Part shown: positions 51,934-60,734 of the stretch, one piece after another
How positions within the stretch are numbered: position 1 is the first letter of the stretch
Layout of the letters: every line of letters begins with the position of its first letter
Translations under genes and position numbers: made by a program
DNA from: Cafeteria roenbergensis
Taxonomy: Eukaryota; Sar; Bigyra; Bicosoecida; Cafeteriaceae
Assembly (NCBI GenBank): GCA_008330645.1
Contig: VLTN01000048.1
Coordinates: forward strand, 229,077 to 293,076
Direction of reading: 5' to 3'
Length of the DNA: 64,000 nucleotides
The notes under the pieces: model-generated
What the model saw: the letters and a program-made list of their open reading frames with translations, nothing else
Told to the model about the DNA's origin: nothing
Databases searched by the model: none

Positions 51934-52833
51934 ATGCTCGAGGCCGCGCGGCGCGGCGATGCTGTGCGGATCGGCGCGCTAGTTGCCGAGGGGCAAGGCC
52001 TTGAGGACATTTGTGACGAGCTGGGACGGACGCCGCTCTTCATGGCATCCGAGAACGGCCACGACGCGGTGGCGCGGCTGCTTGTGGAGGCTGGGGCGGA
52101 CGCGAACAAGGCCACGACGGACATCGGCGTGACGTGTCTTCACATCGCATCCGAGAACGGCCACGATGCGGTTGCGCGGCTGCTTGTGGAGGCCGGGTCG
52201 GATGTGAACAAGGCCACGACGGACATCGGCGTGACGTGTCTTCACATCGCCTGCCAGAACGGCCACGACGCGGTGGCGCGTCTGCTTGTGGAGGCTGGGG
52301 CGGATGTGAACAAGGCCACGACGGACAACGGCATGACGCCGCTCTTCATGGCATGCGAGAACGGCCACGACGCGGTGGCGCGGCTGCTTGTGGAGGCTGG
52401 AGCGGATGTGAACAAGGCCACGACGGACGACGGCGTGACGCCGCTCGTGGCTGCATGCCGCTGGCCAGACACCCGACTCGTGCGCTGCCTACTTGCCGCC
52501 GGCGCCGACCCGTGCGTCTCAGACAGGCACGGCAGGTCACCTCTTGACGTGGCGGCGTTCCAGAGTTGCAGCGCCGTGACAGTTCGGCTGCTGCGGGAAG
52601 CTGGCGCGCCCGCGCCGTCGTTTGGCGTCTCCGCCTCGGCAAGCCTCGCGACGCTGCAGCGCTCTGGCCACACAGACGTCATCGAGGCGCTTATGACGCC
52701 AACAAAATGGGAGCGGCGGTCCCGGCTCCTGGCCTGGCGGACGAGCGCCCTAAGCCGCATGCGCGACGTTGCATGTGCTTCCTCCGCTGCGGCTCGTGAG
52801 AGCGCGTCGTCCGGCGAATCCGCCATGGTTTGA
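51934..52833 (+). CDS. Ankyrin-repeat protein 1
   Basis: 299 aa from MLEAARRGDAVRIGALVAEG (a further 5' exon at 51477-51546 is possible). About six 33-residue ankyrin repeats with consensus GVTPLFMACENGHDAVARLL-VEAGADVNKATTD, the last two more diverged (ATPLVAACRWPD-like, GRSPLDVAAFQSC). A short C-terminal domain shared with ankyrin gene 2 follows, then a polar tail ending ESASSGESAMV. Ankyrin repeats mediate protein binding; no enzymatic domain is attached. GC content and codon use match the host, not the element, although amoebal and algal viruses also carry such genes. Confidence 0.8.
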   Translation: MLEAARRGDAVRIGALVAEGQGLEDICDELGRTPLFMASENGHDAVARLLVEAGADANKATTDIGVTCLHIASENGHDAVARLLVEAGSDVNKATTDIGVTCLHIACQNGHDAVARLLVEAGADVNKATTDNGMTPLFMACENGHDAVARLLVEAGADVNKATTDDGVTPLVAACRWPDTRLVRCLLAAGADPCVSDRHGRSPLDVAAFQSCSAVTVRLLREAGAPAPSFGVSASASLATLQRSGHTDVIEALMTPTKWERRSRLLAWRTSALSRMRDVACASSAAARESASSGESAMV

Positions 52834-53990
52834 CTGCTCGGGGACTGGAAAGGCACTGACGGGGCGAAACCACGACGTCGGGATCAAGTTGTGTGACTCG
52901 CTCTGTTTTCGCTTCAGGTCTGATTGGCACAAGGGCATCTCTCCACAGCGCTGTTCCGCCTGATAGAGCATCGGCTCTGCGGGTCCTGGCAGAGCGCTGC
53001 TTCGCATTCCCCCGTGTCCTTGAAGCAGTCGATGGCACATCACCGGTGCTGTTGTTGTGTGCTTGCGCGCTGCGTGGATGAATGAGCATCGTTGGGAGGG
53101 GCCGACAACTCGCGTCACCATAACACACACTGGATTCATAGACTCATCAAAGCCAATCCAGCAGCTCCATCACCGAAGAATCACAAACCTGCGTGGAAGA
53201 GGCGAAGAGGCGGTGGGAATGATGTGAATGAACATCGTTGGTGATGATGTGACCGGTCTTGAAACTTTGCCTCGCTGTTTGGTGGTGCCAGAAACGCTGC
53301 TGTCCGGCAACGCCTCCGATTCGAGCTGATGCGTGTGATCGTAAGGGATGGTGATCACGCATCCAGCAGTGGCCAAATGGGCACCTGTTAGGTGTCCGGC
53401 GCCAGCGGGCTGGGAGTGGCAGTGCCTTGCTCGGAGACTGCACCCACAGGGGCACTGAGACCTCACAAGCCACCTCCCAGCCTGCCTCCGCGCCAACCCA
53501 TTGTATCAGTCGTGCAAGTACTGCTGTGACGCCATGGTTCGTGCCGGAGACTATGTTGAGAACCGCATGCGACAGCAGAGCGCTGGACGGGGGTCGACAG
53601 CTGGTGAGTCGCGCAAATTTCACGGCTCTGCACAGCTGGCATCACACAGGCGGAGCGTTCCACTGCTTCACAGCTCGGAACACGAAGGTCCAGCGCGAGC
53701 GCGCCCCCACCGCTCCTCGGCCCTTGGGAGCGACATCGCATGGCAGATCCAGCAGGTGAGGTTTGCAGCGGTGCCCAGGGAGCGTTGGCCAGGGAGGCGG
53801 CAAACTGCCTTGTCGTTTGGGCTTTGGGAGTAGTCACCGTCTGCGTTTGTCGGTGGGGCTCGCGCATGCCCGCGCTGTGTCCCGGGCCTGCCGCGGCTCG
53901 ATGGCGTTGAGTTGCTCGTGGCAGGGATAGGGGTGGCAAGCAAGCTCGGCGGCCAGGCGTGGGTGTGCTTGCGCAGGACTCGGCCGCGAC
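52834..53990. other. Spacer between ankyrin genes 1 and 2
   Basis: 1.16 kb, nearly identical to 55,095-56,248. It contains a conserved non-coding part (52,834-53,490) and the conserved upstream part of unit 2, with the candidate first exon at 53534-53603. In unit 2 the long alternative frame across this spacer hits a stop at 53,831, so it is not coding. Confidence 0.6.
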
Positions 53991-55094
53991 ATGCTCGAGG
54001 CCGCGCGGCGCGGCGATGCTGTGCGGATCGGCGCGCTAGTTGCCGAGGGGCAAGGCCTTGAGGACATTTGTGACGAGCTGGGACGGACGCCGCTCTTCAT
54101 GGCATCCGAGAACGGCCACGACGCGGTGGCGCGGCTGCTTGTGGAGGCTGGGGCGGATGTGAACAAGGCCAGGACGGACAACGGCGCGACGCCTCTGCTC
54201 ATCGCATGCCGGAACGGCCACGATGCGGTGGCGCGGCTGCTTGTGGAGGCTGGGGCGGATGTGAACAAGGCCAGGACGGACAACGGCGCGACGCCTCTGC
54301 TCATCGCATGCCAGGACGGCCACGATGCGGTGGCGCGGCTGCTTGTGGAGGCTGGGGCGGATGTGAACAAGGCCACGAAGGTCATTGGTGCGACGCCTCT
54401 CTTTGTTGCCTGCCAGGACGGCCGCGATGCGGTGGTGCGGCTGCTTGTGGAGGCTGGGGCGGATGTGAACAAGGCCACGACGGACGAAGGCATGACGCCT
54501 CTCTGCATCGCATCCCAGGACGGCGACGATGCGGTGGCGCGGCTGCTTGTGGAGGCTGGGGCGGATGTGAACAAGGCCACGACGGACATCGGTGCGACGC
54601 CTCTCTTCATTGCTTGCGCGAACGCTCACGCGTCAGTGGCGCGTCTGCTTGTGGAGGCTGGTGCGGATGTGGACAAGGCCAGGACGGACATCGGCGCGAC
54701 GCCGCTCGTAGCTGCATGCCGCTGGCCAGACACCCGACTCGTGCGCTGCCTACTTGCCGCCGGCGCCGACCCGTGCACCTCAGACAGGCACGGCAGGTCA
54801 CCTCTTGACGTGGCGGCGTTCCAGAGTTGCAGCGCCGCGACAGTTCGGCTGCTGCGGGAAGCTGGCGCGCCCGCGCCGTCGTTTGGCGTCTCCGCCTCGG
54901 CAAGCCTCGCGACGCTGCAGCGCTCTGGCCACACAGACGTCATCGAGGCGCTCATGACGCCAACAAAATGGGAGCGGCGGTCCCGGCTCCTGGCCTGGCG
55001 GACGAGCGCCCAAAGGTGCAGGCATGACGTTGCATGTGCTTCCGCCGCTGCGGCTCATGAGAGCGCGTCGTCCGGCGAATCCGCCATGGTTTGA
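53991..55094 (+). CDS. Ankyrin-repeat protein 2
   Basis: 367 aa; same N- and C-termini as ankyrin gene 1 but about eight repeats. Repeat variants include GATPLLIACQDGHDAVARLL and GATPLFIACANAHASVARLL. The C-terminal domain (ADPCTSDRHGRSPLDVAAF) differs from gene 1 by a few substitutions (V/T), so the units are recent duplicates that changed repeat number by slippage or unequal exchange. A phase-compatible upstream exon at 53534-53603 exists. Confidence 0.8.
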   Translation: MLEAARRGDAVRIGALVAEGQGLEDICDELGRTPLFMASENGHDAVARLLVEAGADVNKARTDNGATPLLIACRNGHDAVARLLVEAGADVNKARTDNGATPLLIACQDGHDAVARLLVEAGADVNKATKVIGATPLFVACQDGRDAVVRLLVEAGADVNKATTDEGMTPLCIASQDGDDAVARLLVEAGADVNKATTDIGATPLFIACANAHASVARLLVEAGADVDKARTDIGATPLVAACRWPDTRLVRCLLAAGADPCTSDRHGRSPLDVAAFQSCSAATVRLLREAGAPAPSFGVSASASLATLQRSGHTDVIEALMTPTKWERRSRLLAWRTSAQRCRHDVACASAAAAHESASSGESAMV

Positions 55095-56248
55095 CTGCTC
55101 GGGGACTGGAAAGGCACTGACTGGGCGAAACCATGATGTCGAGATCAAGGCGTGTGACTCGCTCTGTTTTCGCTTCAGGTCTGATTGGCACAAGGGCATC
55201 TCCACAGAGCTCTGCCACCTGATAGAGCATCGGCTCTGCGGGTCCTGGCAGAGCGCTGCTTCGCATTCCCCCGTGTCCTTGAAGCAGTCGATGGCACATC
55301 ACCGGTGCTGTTGTTGTGTGCTTGCGCGCTGCGTGGATGAATGAGCATCGTTGGGAGGGGCCGACAACTCGCGTCACCATAACACACACTGGATTCATAG
55401 ACTCATCAAAGCCAATCCAGCAGCTCCATCACCGAAGAATCACAAACCTGCGTGGAAGAGGCGAAGAGGCGGTGGGAATGATGTGAATGAACATCGTTGG
55501 TGATGATGTGACCGGTCTTGAAACTTTGCCTCGCTGTTTGGTGGTGCCAGAAACGCTGCTGTCCGGCAACGCCTCCGATTCGAGCTGATGCGTGTGATCG
55601 TAAGGGATGGTGATCACGCATCCAGCAGTGGCCAAATGGGCACCTGTTAGGTGTCCGGCGCCAGCGGGCTGGGAGTGGCAGTGCCTTGCTCGGAGACTGC
55701 ACCCACAGGGCACTGAGACCTCACAAGCCACCTCCCAGCCTGCCTCCGCGCCAACCCATTGTATCAGTCGTGCAAGTACTGCTGTGACGCCATGGTTCGT
55801 GCCGGAGACTATGTTGAGAACCGCATGCGACAGCAGAGCGCTGGACGGGGGTCGACAGCTGGTGAGTCGCGCAAATTTCACGGCTCTGCACAGCTGGCAT
55901 CACACAGGCGGAGCGTTCCACTGCTTCACAGCTCGGAACACGAAGGTCCAGCGCGAGCGCGCCCCCACCGCTCCTCGGCCCTTGGGAGCGACATCGCATG
56001 GCAGATCCAGCAGGTGAGGTTTGCAGCCGTGCCCAGGGAGCGTTGGCCAGGGAGGCGGCAAACTGCCTTGTCGTTTGGGCTTTGGGAGCAGTCACCGTCT
56101 GCGTTTGTCGGTGGGGCTCGCGCATGCCCGCGCTGTGTCCCGGGCCTGCCGCGGCTCGATGGCGTTGAGTTGCTCGTGGCAAGGATAGGGGTGGCAAGCA
56201 AGCTCGGCGGCCAGGCGTGGGTGTGCTTGCGCAGGACTCGGCCGCGAC
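55095..56248. other. Spacer between ankyrin genes 2 and 3
   Basis: A 1.15-kb copy of the previous spacer with scattered point differences (for example one fewer G near 55,709). Candidate first exon for gene 3 at 55792-55861. No other gene seen. Confidence 0.6.
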
Positions 56249-57733
56249 ATGCTCGAGGCAGCGCGGCGCGGCGATGCTGTGCGGATCGGCGCGCTAGTTG
56301 CCGAGGGGCAAGGCCTTGAGGACATTTGTGACGAGCTGGGACGGACGCCGCTCTTCATGGCATCCGAGAACGGCCACGACGCGGTGGCGCGGCTGCTTGT
56401 GGAGGCTGGGGCGGATATGAACAAGGCCAGGACGGACAACGGCGCGACGCCTCTGCTCATCGCATGCCGGAACGGCCACGACGCGGTGGCGCGGCTGCTT
56501 GTGGAGGCTGGGGCGGATGTGAACAAGGCCAGGACGGACGTCGGTGCGACTCCTCTGCTCATGACATGCCAGGACGGCTATGAGGCAGTGGCGCGGCTGC
56601 TTGTGGAGGCTGGGGCGGACGCGAACAAGGCCACGACGGACATCGGCGCGACGCCTCTGCTGATCGCATCCCAGAACGGCCACGACGCGGTGGCACGGCT
56701 GCTTGTGGAGGCTGGGGCGGATATGAACAAGGCCAGGACGGACACTGGCGCGACGCCTCTGTTCATCGCATGCCAGAACGGCCACGACGCGGTGGCGCGG
56801 CTGCTTGTGGAGGCTGGAGCGGATGTGAACAAGGCCAGGACAGACAACAGCGTGACGCCTTTGTCCATTGCATGCGAGAACGGCCACGACAGGGTGGCAC
56901 GGCTGCTTGTTGGGGCTGGGGCGGATATGACCAAGGCCAGGACCGGCATCGGCGCGACGCCTCTCTACATGGCATGTCAGAACGGCCACGATGCGGTGGC
57001 GCGGCTGCTTGTGGAGGCTGGGGCGGATGTGAACAAGGCCAGGACAGACAACGGCGCGACGCCTCTGCTCAGCGCATGCGAGAACGGCCACGATGCGGTG
57101 GCGCGGCTGCTTGTGGAGGCTGGGGCGGATGTGAACGAGGCCAGGACGGACACTGGCGCGACGCCTCTCTTCATGGCATCCCAAAACGGCCACGACGCGG
57201 CGGCGCGGCTGCTTGTGGAGGCTGGGGCGGATGTGAACAAGGCCACGACGGACATCGGCGTGACGCCTGTGCTGATCGCATGCGCGAACGGCCACGAGGC
57301 GGTGGCCCGGCTGCTTGTGGAGGCTGGGGCGGATGTCAACAAGGCCAGGACGGACAACGGCGCGACGCCTCTGCTCATCGCGTGCCAAAACGGCCACGAC
57401 GCGGCGGCGCGGCTGCTTGTGGAGGCTGGGGCGGACGTGAACAAGGTCAGGACGGACAACGGCGCGACGCCCCTTTATATAGCATGCGCGAACGGCCATG
57501 ACGCGGTGGCGCGTCTGCTTGTGGAGGCTAGGGCGGATGTGAACACGGCCACGACGGACGACGGTGCGACGCCTGTGTACATTGCATGCCAGAGCGGCCA
57601 CGACGCGGTTGTGCGGCTGCTTGTGGAGGCCGGGGCGGATGTGAACGAGGCCAGGACGGACAACGGCGCGACGCCTCTCTGTATCGCATCCGAGAACGGC
57701 CACTATGCGGTTGCGCGGCTGCTTGTGTTATAG
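56249..57733 (+). pseudogene. Ankyrin-repeat protein 3, truncated by the viral element
   Basis: 494 aa of open frame with about 14 ankyrin repeats, the longest of the three paralogues. In the last repeat the reading changes from the expected ARLLVEAGAD to ARLLVL-stop exactly where the AT-rich palindrome begins (57,726). The conserved C-terminal domain of genes 1 and 2 is missing. The protein is therefore a truncated product of insertion; whether its 3' half lies beyond the other end of the element cannot be seen. Repeats are very uniform (GATPLLIACQNGHDAVARLL), suggesting ongoing homogenisation. Confidence 0.75.
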
Positions 57734-57857
57734 TTTAATATATTTTCTGGGTATGATGATATTTCAGCGCGGCCAAAAATGTGTGTATAGTACTATACAC
57801 ACATTTTTGGCCGCGCTGAAATATCATCATACCCAGAAAATATATTAAACTATAACA
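57726..57857. repeat. Perfect 132-bp palindrome at the host/element junction
   Basis: Each base i pairs with base 115583-i without mismatch over 66-bp arms and no loop; the centre lies between 57,791 and 57,792 (TATAGT/ACTATA). The outer ends read TGTTATAG...CTATAACA. It could be a terminal hairpin or cruciform, a fold-back of the element's tip, or a head-to-head joint of two element ends. A read-level fold-back artefact is the main alternative. Confidence 0.95.
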
Positions 57858-57902
57858 GTAATTATTCGCTGAATATATTGAAAACAGTGAAATATATTTG
57901 CC

Positions 57903-58128
57903 AAAATATGTGTATAGTACTTATCGACGCCGATAAGTACCTATAAGTACCTGAAAATTCTCAGCAAGCATTACGGGATAAAAATTATCCAATGTTGCCA
58001 AAAAAGTCAGCGGGTAAACAAAATGTATGTATAGTACTTATCGACGTCGATAAGTACCTGGGAAATTCTCAGCAAGCATTGCCTGCTAAAAATTATCCAA
58101 TGTTGCCAAAAAAGTCAACGGGTAATTA
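57903..58128. repeat. Two ~115-bp terminal direct repeats with nested palindromes
   Basis: Copy 1 is about 57,903-58,017 and copy 2 about 58,018-58,128. Each has a TGTRTATAGTAC-type string (also at the centre of the 132-bp palindrome), then a 24-bp palindrome or near-palindrome (57,917-57,940 and 58,034-58,057; core TTATCGAC-GTCGATAA), then TTCTCAGCAAGCATT and AATTATCCAATGTTGCC. Candidates for integrase-binding or replication-origin iterons of the element end. Confidence 0.85.
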
Positions 58129-58362
58129 TCCCCCATGCTGTACAGCGATTTTTGCAATAATTGGTTGAAAGCCATGGGGTACCCCCCATGGGTTCAGTGC
58201 AATTTCGGGTATTATTACTCTGTGGGAGCATTTTGAGAATTAGTGGGTGGTGCCCGGCAATCCATTTTTCTCTATAGTAAAACTGGATTGCCGGGCAGGG
58301 GCTCTTATCATCTTGTACACCATTTCAGACTACGGTGTTGCCTTCATAGTCTCGTTTCATAT
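58129..58362. other. Non-coding stretch left of the first element gene
   Basis: AT-rich, with a short inverted repeat around a KpnI-like GGTACC (58,174-58,193, CCATGGGG/CCCCATGG) and a 14-bp-arm stem-loop. No gene. Confidence 0.6.
58251..58297. terminator. Stem-loop downstream of element gene A
   Basis: Arms TGCCCGGCAATCCA / TGGATTGCCGGGCA (14 bp) enclose a loop containing TTTTTCTCTATAGTAAAA. It lies ~65 bp past the stop of gene A on the minus strand. A matching loop occurs after gene B, so a 3'-end/termination signal is inferred. Confidence 0.45.
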
Positions 58363-58941
58363 CTATTCACCACACCACTTACGAGTATTATTATACACAC
58401 ATGTTGCACTGATCCATTCTGGAACATACATTCTGTAGCGACTGTCGTAATTCAAACCACAAAAGTAAATGTTGTCAACGTCGCGTGACTTCACACGAGC
58501 CTCATTGTCCACTTCAAGGAGGGCGTCCAGAACCTCACGATGTGAAAAGGTCTCCCCAGGCTCCTTTTTAAACGTCTTCTTATCAACGTCGTTAATGTCA
58601 AAAGGCTTTACACAAGCCTTCTCGCACAGTTCAAGGATGACGCATATCGCCCTATAATGGTAAATGGGCTTAATCCTTTTGCCCAAAGTTAGGATGTGGT
58701 ACGGGTACGCTACACTGTCCAGTTCTTCGTCAGTTGCTTCCCGGAATTCGGGGGTGTCTGTAACTCGGATTGTTCCAAAGGTCACGCCTCGAATTGGCGA
58801 ATCATCCTTTTCTCGTTTTACTCAAGTGTAAATTGTCTTTCCACACTCTGTGTCAACACGAGCCATGAATCTCCAATTTTCCAAGATTTTCCGTGGCATC
58901 TCGATACGCTCTCCATCTTTGGTTGAATCGACGAGTGACAT
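58363..58941 (-). pseudogene. Element gene A, paralogue of gene B with in-frame stop
   Basis: Start at 58941 (MSLVDSTKDGERIEMPRKIL) aligned to gene B's MPVVMRAKNGERIAVPMAIM. Codon 40 (58,824-58,822) is TGA, after which the frame resumes and keeps strong similarity (SPIRGVTF; DEELDSVAYPYHILTLG; GETFSHREVLDALLEV; RVKSRDVDNIYFCGL). Without the stop it would be 192 aa; compared with B it also has an extra ~20-residue segment (IKPIYHYRAICVILELCEKA). No family recognised. The duplication includes a shared upstream block (TTTTAATAT...AAGTACA before ATG). Confidence 0.65.
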
Positions 58942-59012
58942 TGTACTTTTCTACTATACTCATATATTAAAATACATAACGTTTTACAACGCGTCCAAGA
59001 TGTTAGTGGAGT

Positions 59013-59061
59013 TGTCTCGGTTAATCCTTTTTCTCTATAGTAAAATGTATAATCCGAGACA
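59013..59061. terminator. Stem-loop downstream of element gene B
   Basis: Arms TGTCTCGG / CCGAGACA with the same loop string TTTTTCTCTATAGTAAAA as the hairpin after gene A. Stems differ in sequence but pair, a compensatory pattern suggesting a selected structure. Confidence 0.45.
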
Positions 59062-59086
59062 GGGCTCTTATCATCTTGTCCACGTT

Positions 59087-59608
59087 TTAGACTACGCAGG
59101 TGTTGCCACCCATAGTCTCACCACGCGGCAACTCACAAATAGTACGATGCCAACTTGATGCTCCGCCCCATGACGGAGCATACACACCCTTGTGCCAGCG
59201 GCAAAACAGACCACCAAAGTAAATGTGTTCGACGTCGCGTGACTTCACACGATCCTCATTTTCCAGTTCAAGGAGGGCGTCCAGAACCTCACGATGTGAA
59301 AAGGTCTCTCCATACTTCTTTTTAAACGTCTTCGTAGTGATGTAGCCCAGAGTTAGAATGTGGTACGGAAACGCTTCACTGTCCAAGTCTTCGTCAGTTA
59401 CATCCCGGATAGTGTGATTTTCTACAATCCCCAGGTCTTTAAAGGTCACACCTCGAATTGGCGCACCATCCTTTGCTCGTTCGTCCTGAAAATATTCACT
59501 TACCTGCTCCGTATCTGTGTCAACAACAGCCTTGAATACCCAATCCCTCATAATTGCCATTGGCACGGCGATACGCTCTCCATTTTTGGCTCTCATAACA
59601 ACTGGCAT
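59087..59608 (-). CDS. Element gene B, hypothetical protein
   Basis: 173 aa from MPVVMRAKNGERIAVPMAIM; the frame is open farther upstream but similarity to gene A begins at this ATG, which is preceded in both by GTACA. Conserved blocks with A: PIRGVTF, TDEDLDSEAFPYHILTLG, KYGETFSHREVLDALLELEN, RVKSRDVEHIYFGGL. No known domain. Intact where A is broken, so probably the functional copy of a recent tandem duplication. Codon usage is AT-richer than the host. Confidence 0.65.
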   Translation of the reverse strand: MPVVMRAKNGERIAVPMAIMRDWVFKAVVDTDTEQVSEYFQDERAKDGAPIRGVTFKDLGIVENHTIRDVTDEDLDSEAFPYHILTLGYITTKTFKKKYGETFSHREVLDALLELENEDRVKSRDVEHIYFGGLFCRWHKGVYAPSWGGASSWHRTICELPRGETMGGNTCVV

Positions 59609-59858
59609 TGTACTTCTACTGTAGTCAGATATTAAAATACATAACGTTTTACAACTTGTCCAGGCATAAACAACCCCCAAGGGGTTCAGGGAAATCTGGG
59701 GTTCTTGTGTCCAAGATAATGGTAAGTGCTGCCAACTGTCTTTTACATCATCACTGTTCTCTATTCCGTAATATGATTCATAATGAAAAACTATGCACAC
59801 ATCCTGTTCATCAGTGCAGTGTGTCTACTTGTAAAATTGTATTGTGTCTGATATAAGT

Positions 59859-59988
59859 TCAATTTATCTTAGTGGTCAAGTGGTCAACTCAAACCCAGTT
59901 TCAAATCCGATCTGAAATTTGAAATACTGTACTTCTGAGACCTAGGTATCCATAATGAGTTGACCACTTGACCACTAAGATAAATTGA
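59859..59988 (+). repeat. MITE-like element, copy 1
   Basis: 130 bp with perfect 33-bp terminal inverted repeats (TCAATTTATCTTAGTGGTCA...). Internal sequence is the reverse complement of copy 2 with one mismatch. Outer TAA...TTA ends suggest a TA target duplication. No coding capacity. Confidence 0.9.
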
Positions 59989-60004
59989 TATTAGTTCCAT
60001 AGCC

Positions 60005-60008
60005 TCTA
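60005..60008 (+). promoter_or_regulatory. TCTA late-promoter-like motif before gene C
   Basis: CCTCTAAAAA, with 19 nt between TCTA and the ATG. A TCTA core in AT-rich context is the described late promoter of mavirus and its giant-virus host CroV. Four bases alone are weak evidence. Confidence 0.3.
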
Positions 60009-60027
60009 AAAAGGCACAATAACTAAT

Positions 60028-60402
60028 ATGGCTTCTCCTCTTCGCGAAGGCGTTCCCCCTGTTGAAAAGTTTCTTGCATGGGGCTTTACCAACTTCAATG
60101 CGCTAGTATCAACTTGCTTCCTAAACACGATGATGCGGGACTACGGAACTACAACACCTGAGAAGAAGTACTTGAAAAAGCATATGGCTGAGTACAACTT
60201 CTCTCAACATCAAGCCAATATTCTAGCAAGGGCTTACAGACTGATTAAAAAGCGGGAGTATGCTCGTATTGTGCAAGACATGGGCAGGGTAGCGCTTGTA
60301 AGAAATTTGAAGGATGTAAAATCCAAGCAGCCAGTATACTTTATGAACCATATCACAATGGAACTAAAATCAAAGAAGGATGTAACACACACAGTAATGT
60401 AG
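60028..60402 (+). CDS. Element gene C, small hypothetical protein
   Basis: 124 aa, MASPLREGVPPVEKFLAWGF to KKDVTHTVM, basic and predicted mostly helical (EKKYLKKHMAEYNFSQHQAN, RAYRLIKKREYARIVQDMGR). No family recognised. It is framed by two oppositely oriented 130-bp repeats (59,859-59,988 and 60,438-60,567), so this ~450-bp unit could invert by recombination. Confidence 0.6.
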   Translation: MASPLREGVPPVEKFLAWGFTNFNALVSTCFLNTMMRDYGTTTPEKKYLKKHMAEYNFSQHQANILARAYRLIKKREYARIVQDMGRVALVRNLKDVKSKQPVYFMNHITMELKSKKDVTHTVM

Positions 60403-60437
60403 TTATATTATGCACAGTATCATTTTCTACTCTAAGT

Positions 60438-60567
60438 TCAATTTATCTTAGTGGTCAAGTGGTCAACTCATTATGGATACCTAGGTCTCAGAAGTACAGG
60501 ATTTCAAATTTCAGATCGGATTTGAAACTGGGTTTGAGTTGACCACTTGACCACTAAGATAAATTGA
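60438..60567 (-). repeat. MITE-like element, copy 2 (inverted relative to copy 1)
   Basis: Same 130 bp and same 33-bp terminal arms, internal part reversed relative to copy 1. One internal mismatch (AGGAT versus AGTAT). Confidence 0.9.
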
Positions 60568-60666
60568 TATTAGGGAAAAGATACATTGTAGAGCAAACAA
60601 CGAAAAGGTGTTGTGTTTTTCCATCCTTCGTAGTATTATTTACAGGTAAAGAAGTCTGATATAAGT

Positions 60667-60734
60667 TCAATTTATCTTAGTGGTCAAGTGGTCAACTCAT
60701 TATGGATACCTAGGTCTCAGAAGTATAGGATTTC
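60667..60734 (-). repeat. MITE-like element, copy 3 (truncated)
   Basis: The first ~68 bp match copy 2 (AAGTATAGGATTTC at the break); the distal half and right terminal repeat are missing. It shares the flank CTGATATAAGT with copy 1. Confidence 0.85.

Larger units (their letters stand above)
51432..57725 (+). repeat. Tandem triplication of ankyrin gene units
   Basis: Three direct units begin at about 51,432, 53,490 and 55,748 (shared start CATTGTATCAGTCGTGCAAG). Spacings are ~2,057 and ~2,258 bp. Upstream ~500 bp, gene start, C-terminal exon and ~650-bp downstream spacer are nearly identical; units differ mainly in the number of 99-bp ankyrin repeats. The third unit is truncated at the right by the viral element. 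Confidence 0.92.
59609..60027. other. Non-coding region between gene B and gene C
   Basis: Contains divergent promoter sequence for B, MITE-like copy 1 and a TCTA motif before gene C. The in-frame extension of B (to 59,800) has no similarity in gene A. Confidence 0.5.

Noticed and set aside
51477-52004. Long alternative plus-strand frame upstream of each ankyrin gene
   Set aside because: A stop interrupts it in unit 2 (53,831) and it runs out of frame with the ankyrin repeats; only the short first part is a plausible exon.
56294-57703. 469-aa minus-strand open frame with regular 33-residue repeats
   Set aside because: It is the exact antisense of the 99-bp ankyrin repeats; the plus strand has the ankyrin consensus.
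54127-57725. Regular ~99-bp direct repeats resembling a CRISPR-like array
   Set aside because: Units are contiguous coding ankyrin repeats without unique spacers, in a eukaryotic context.
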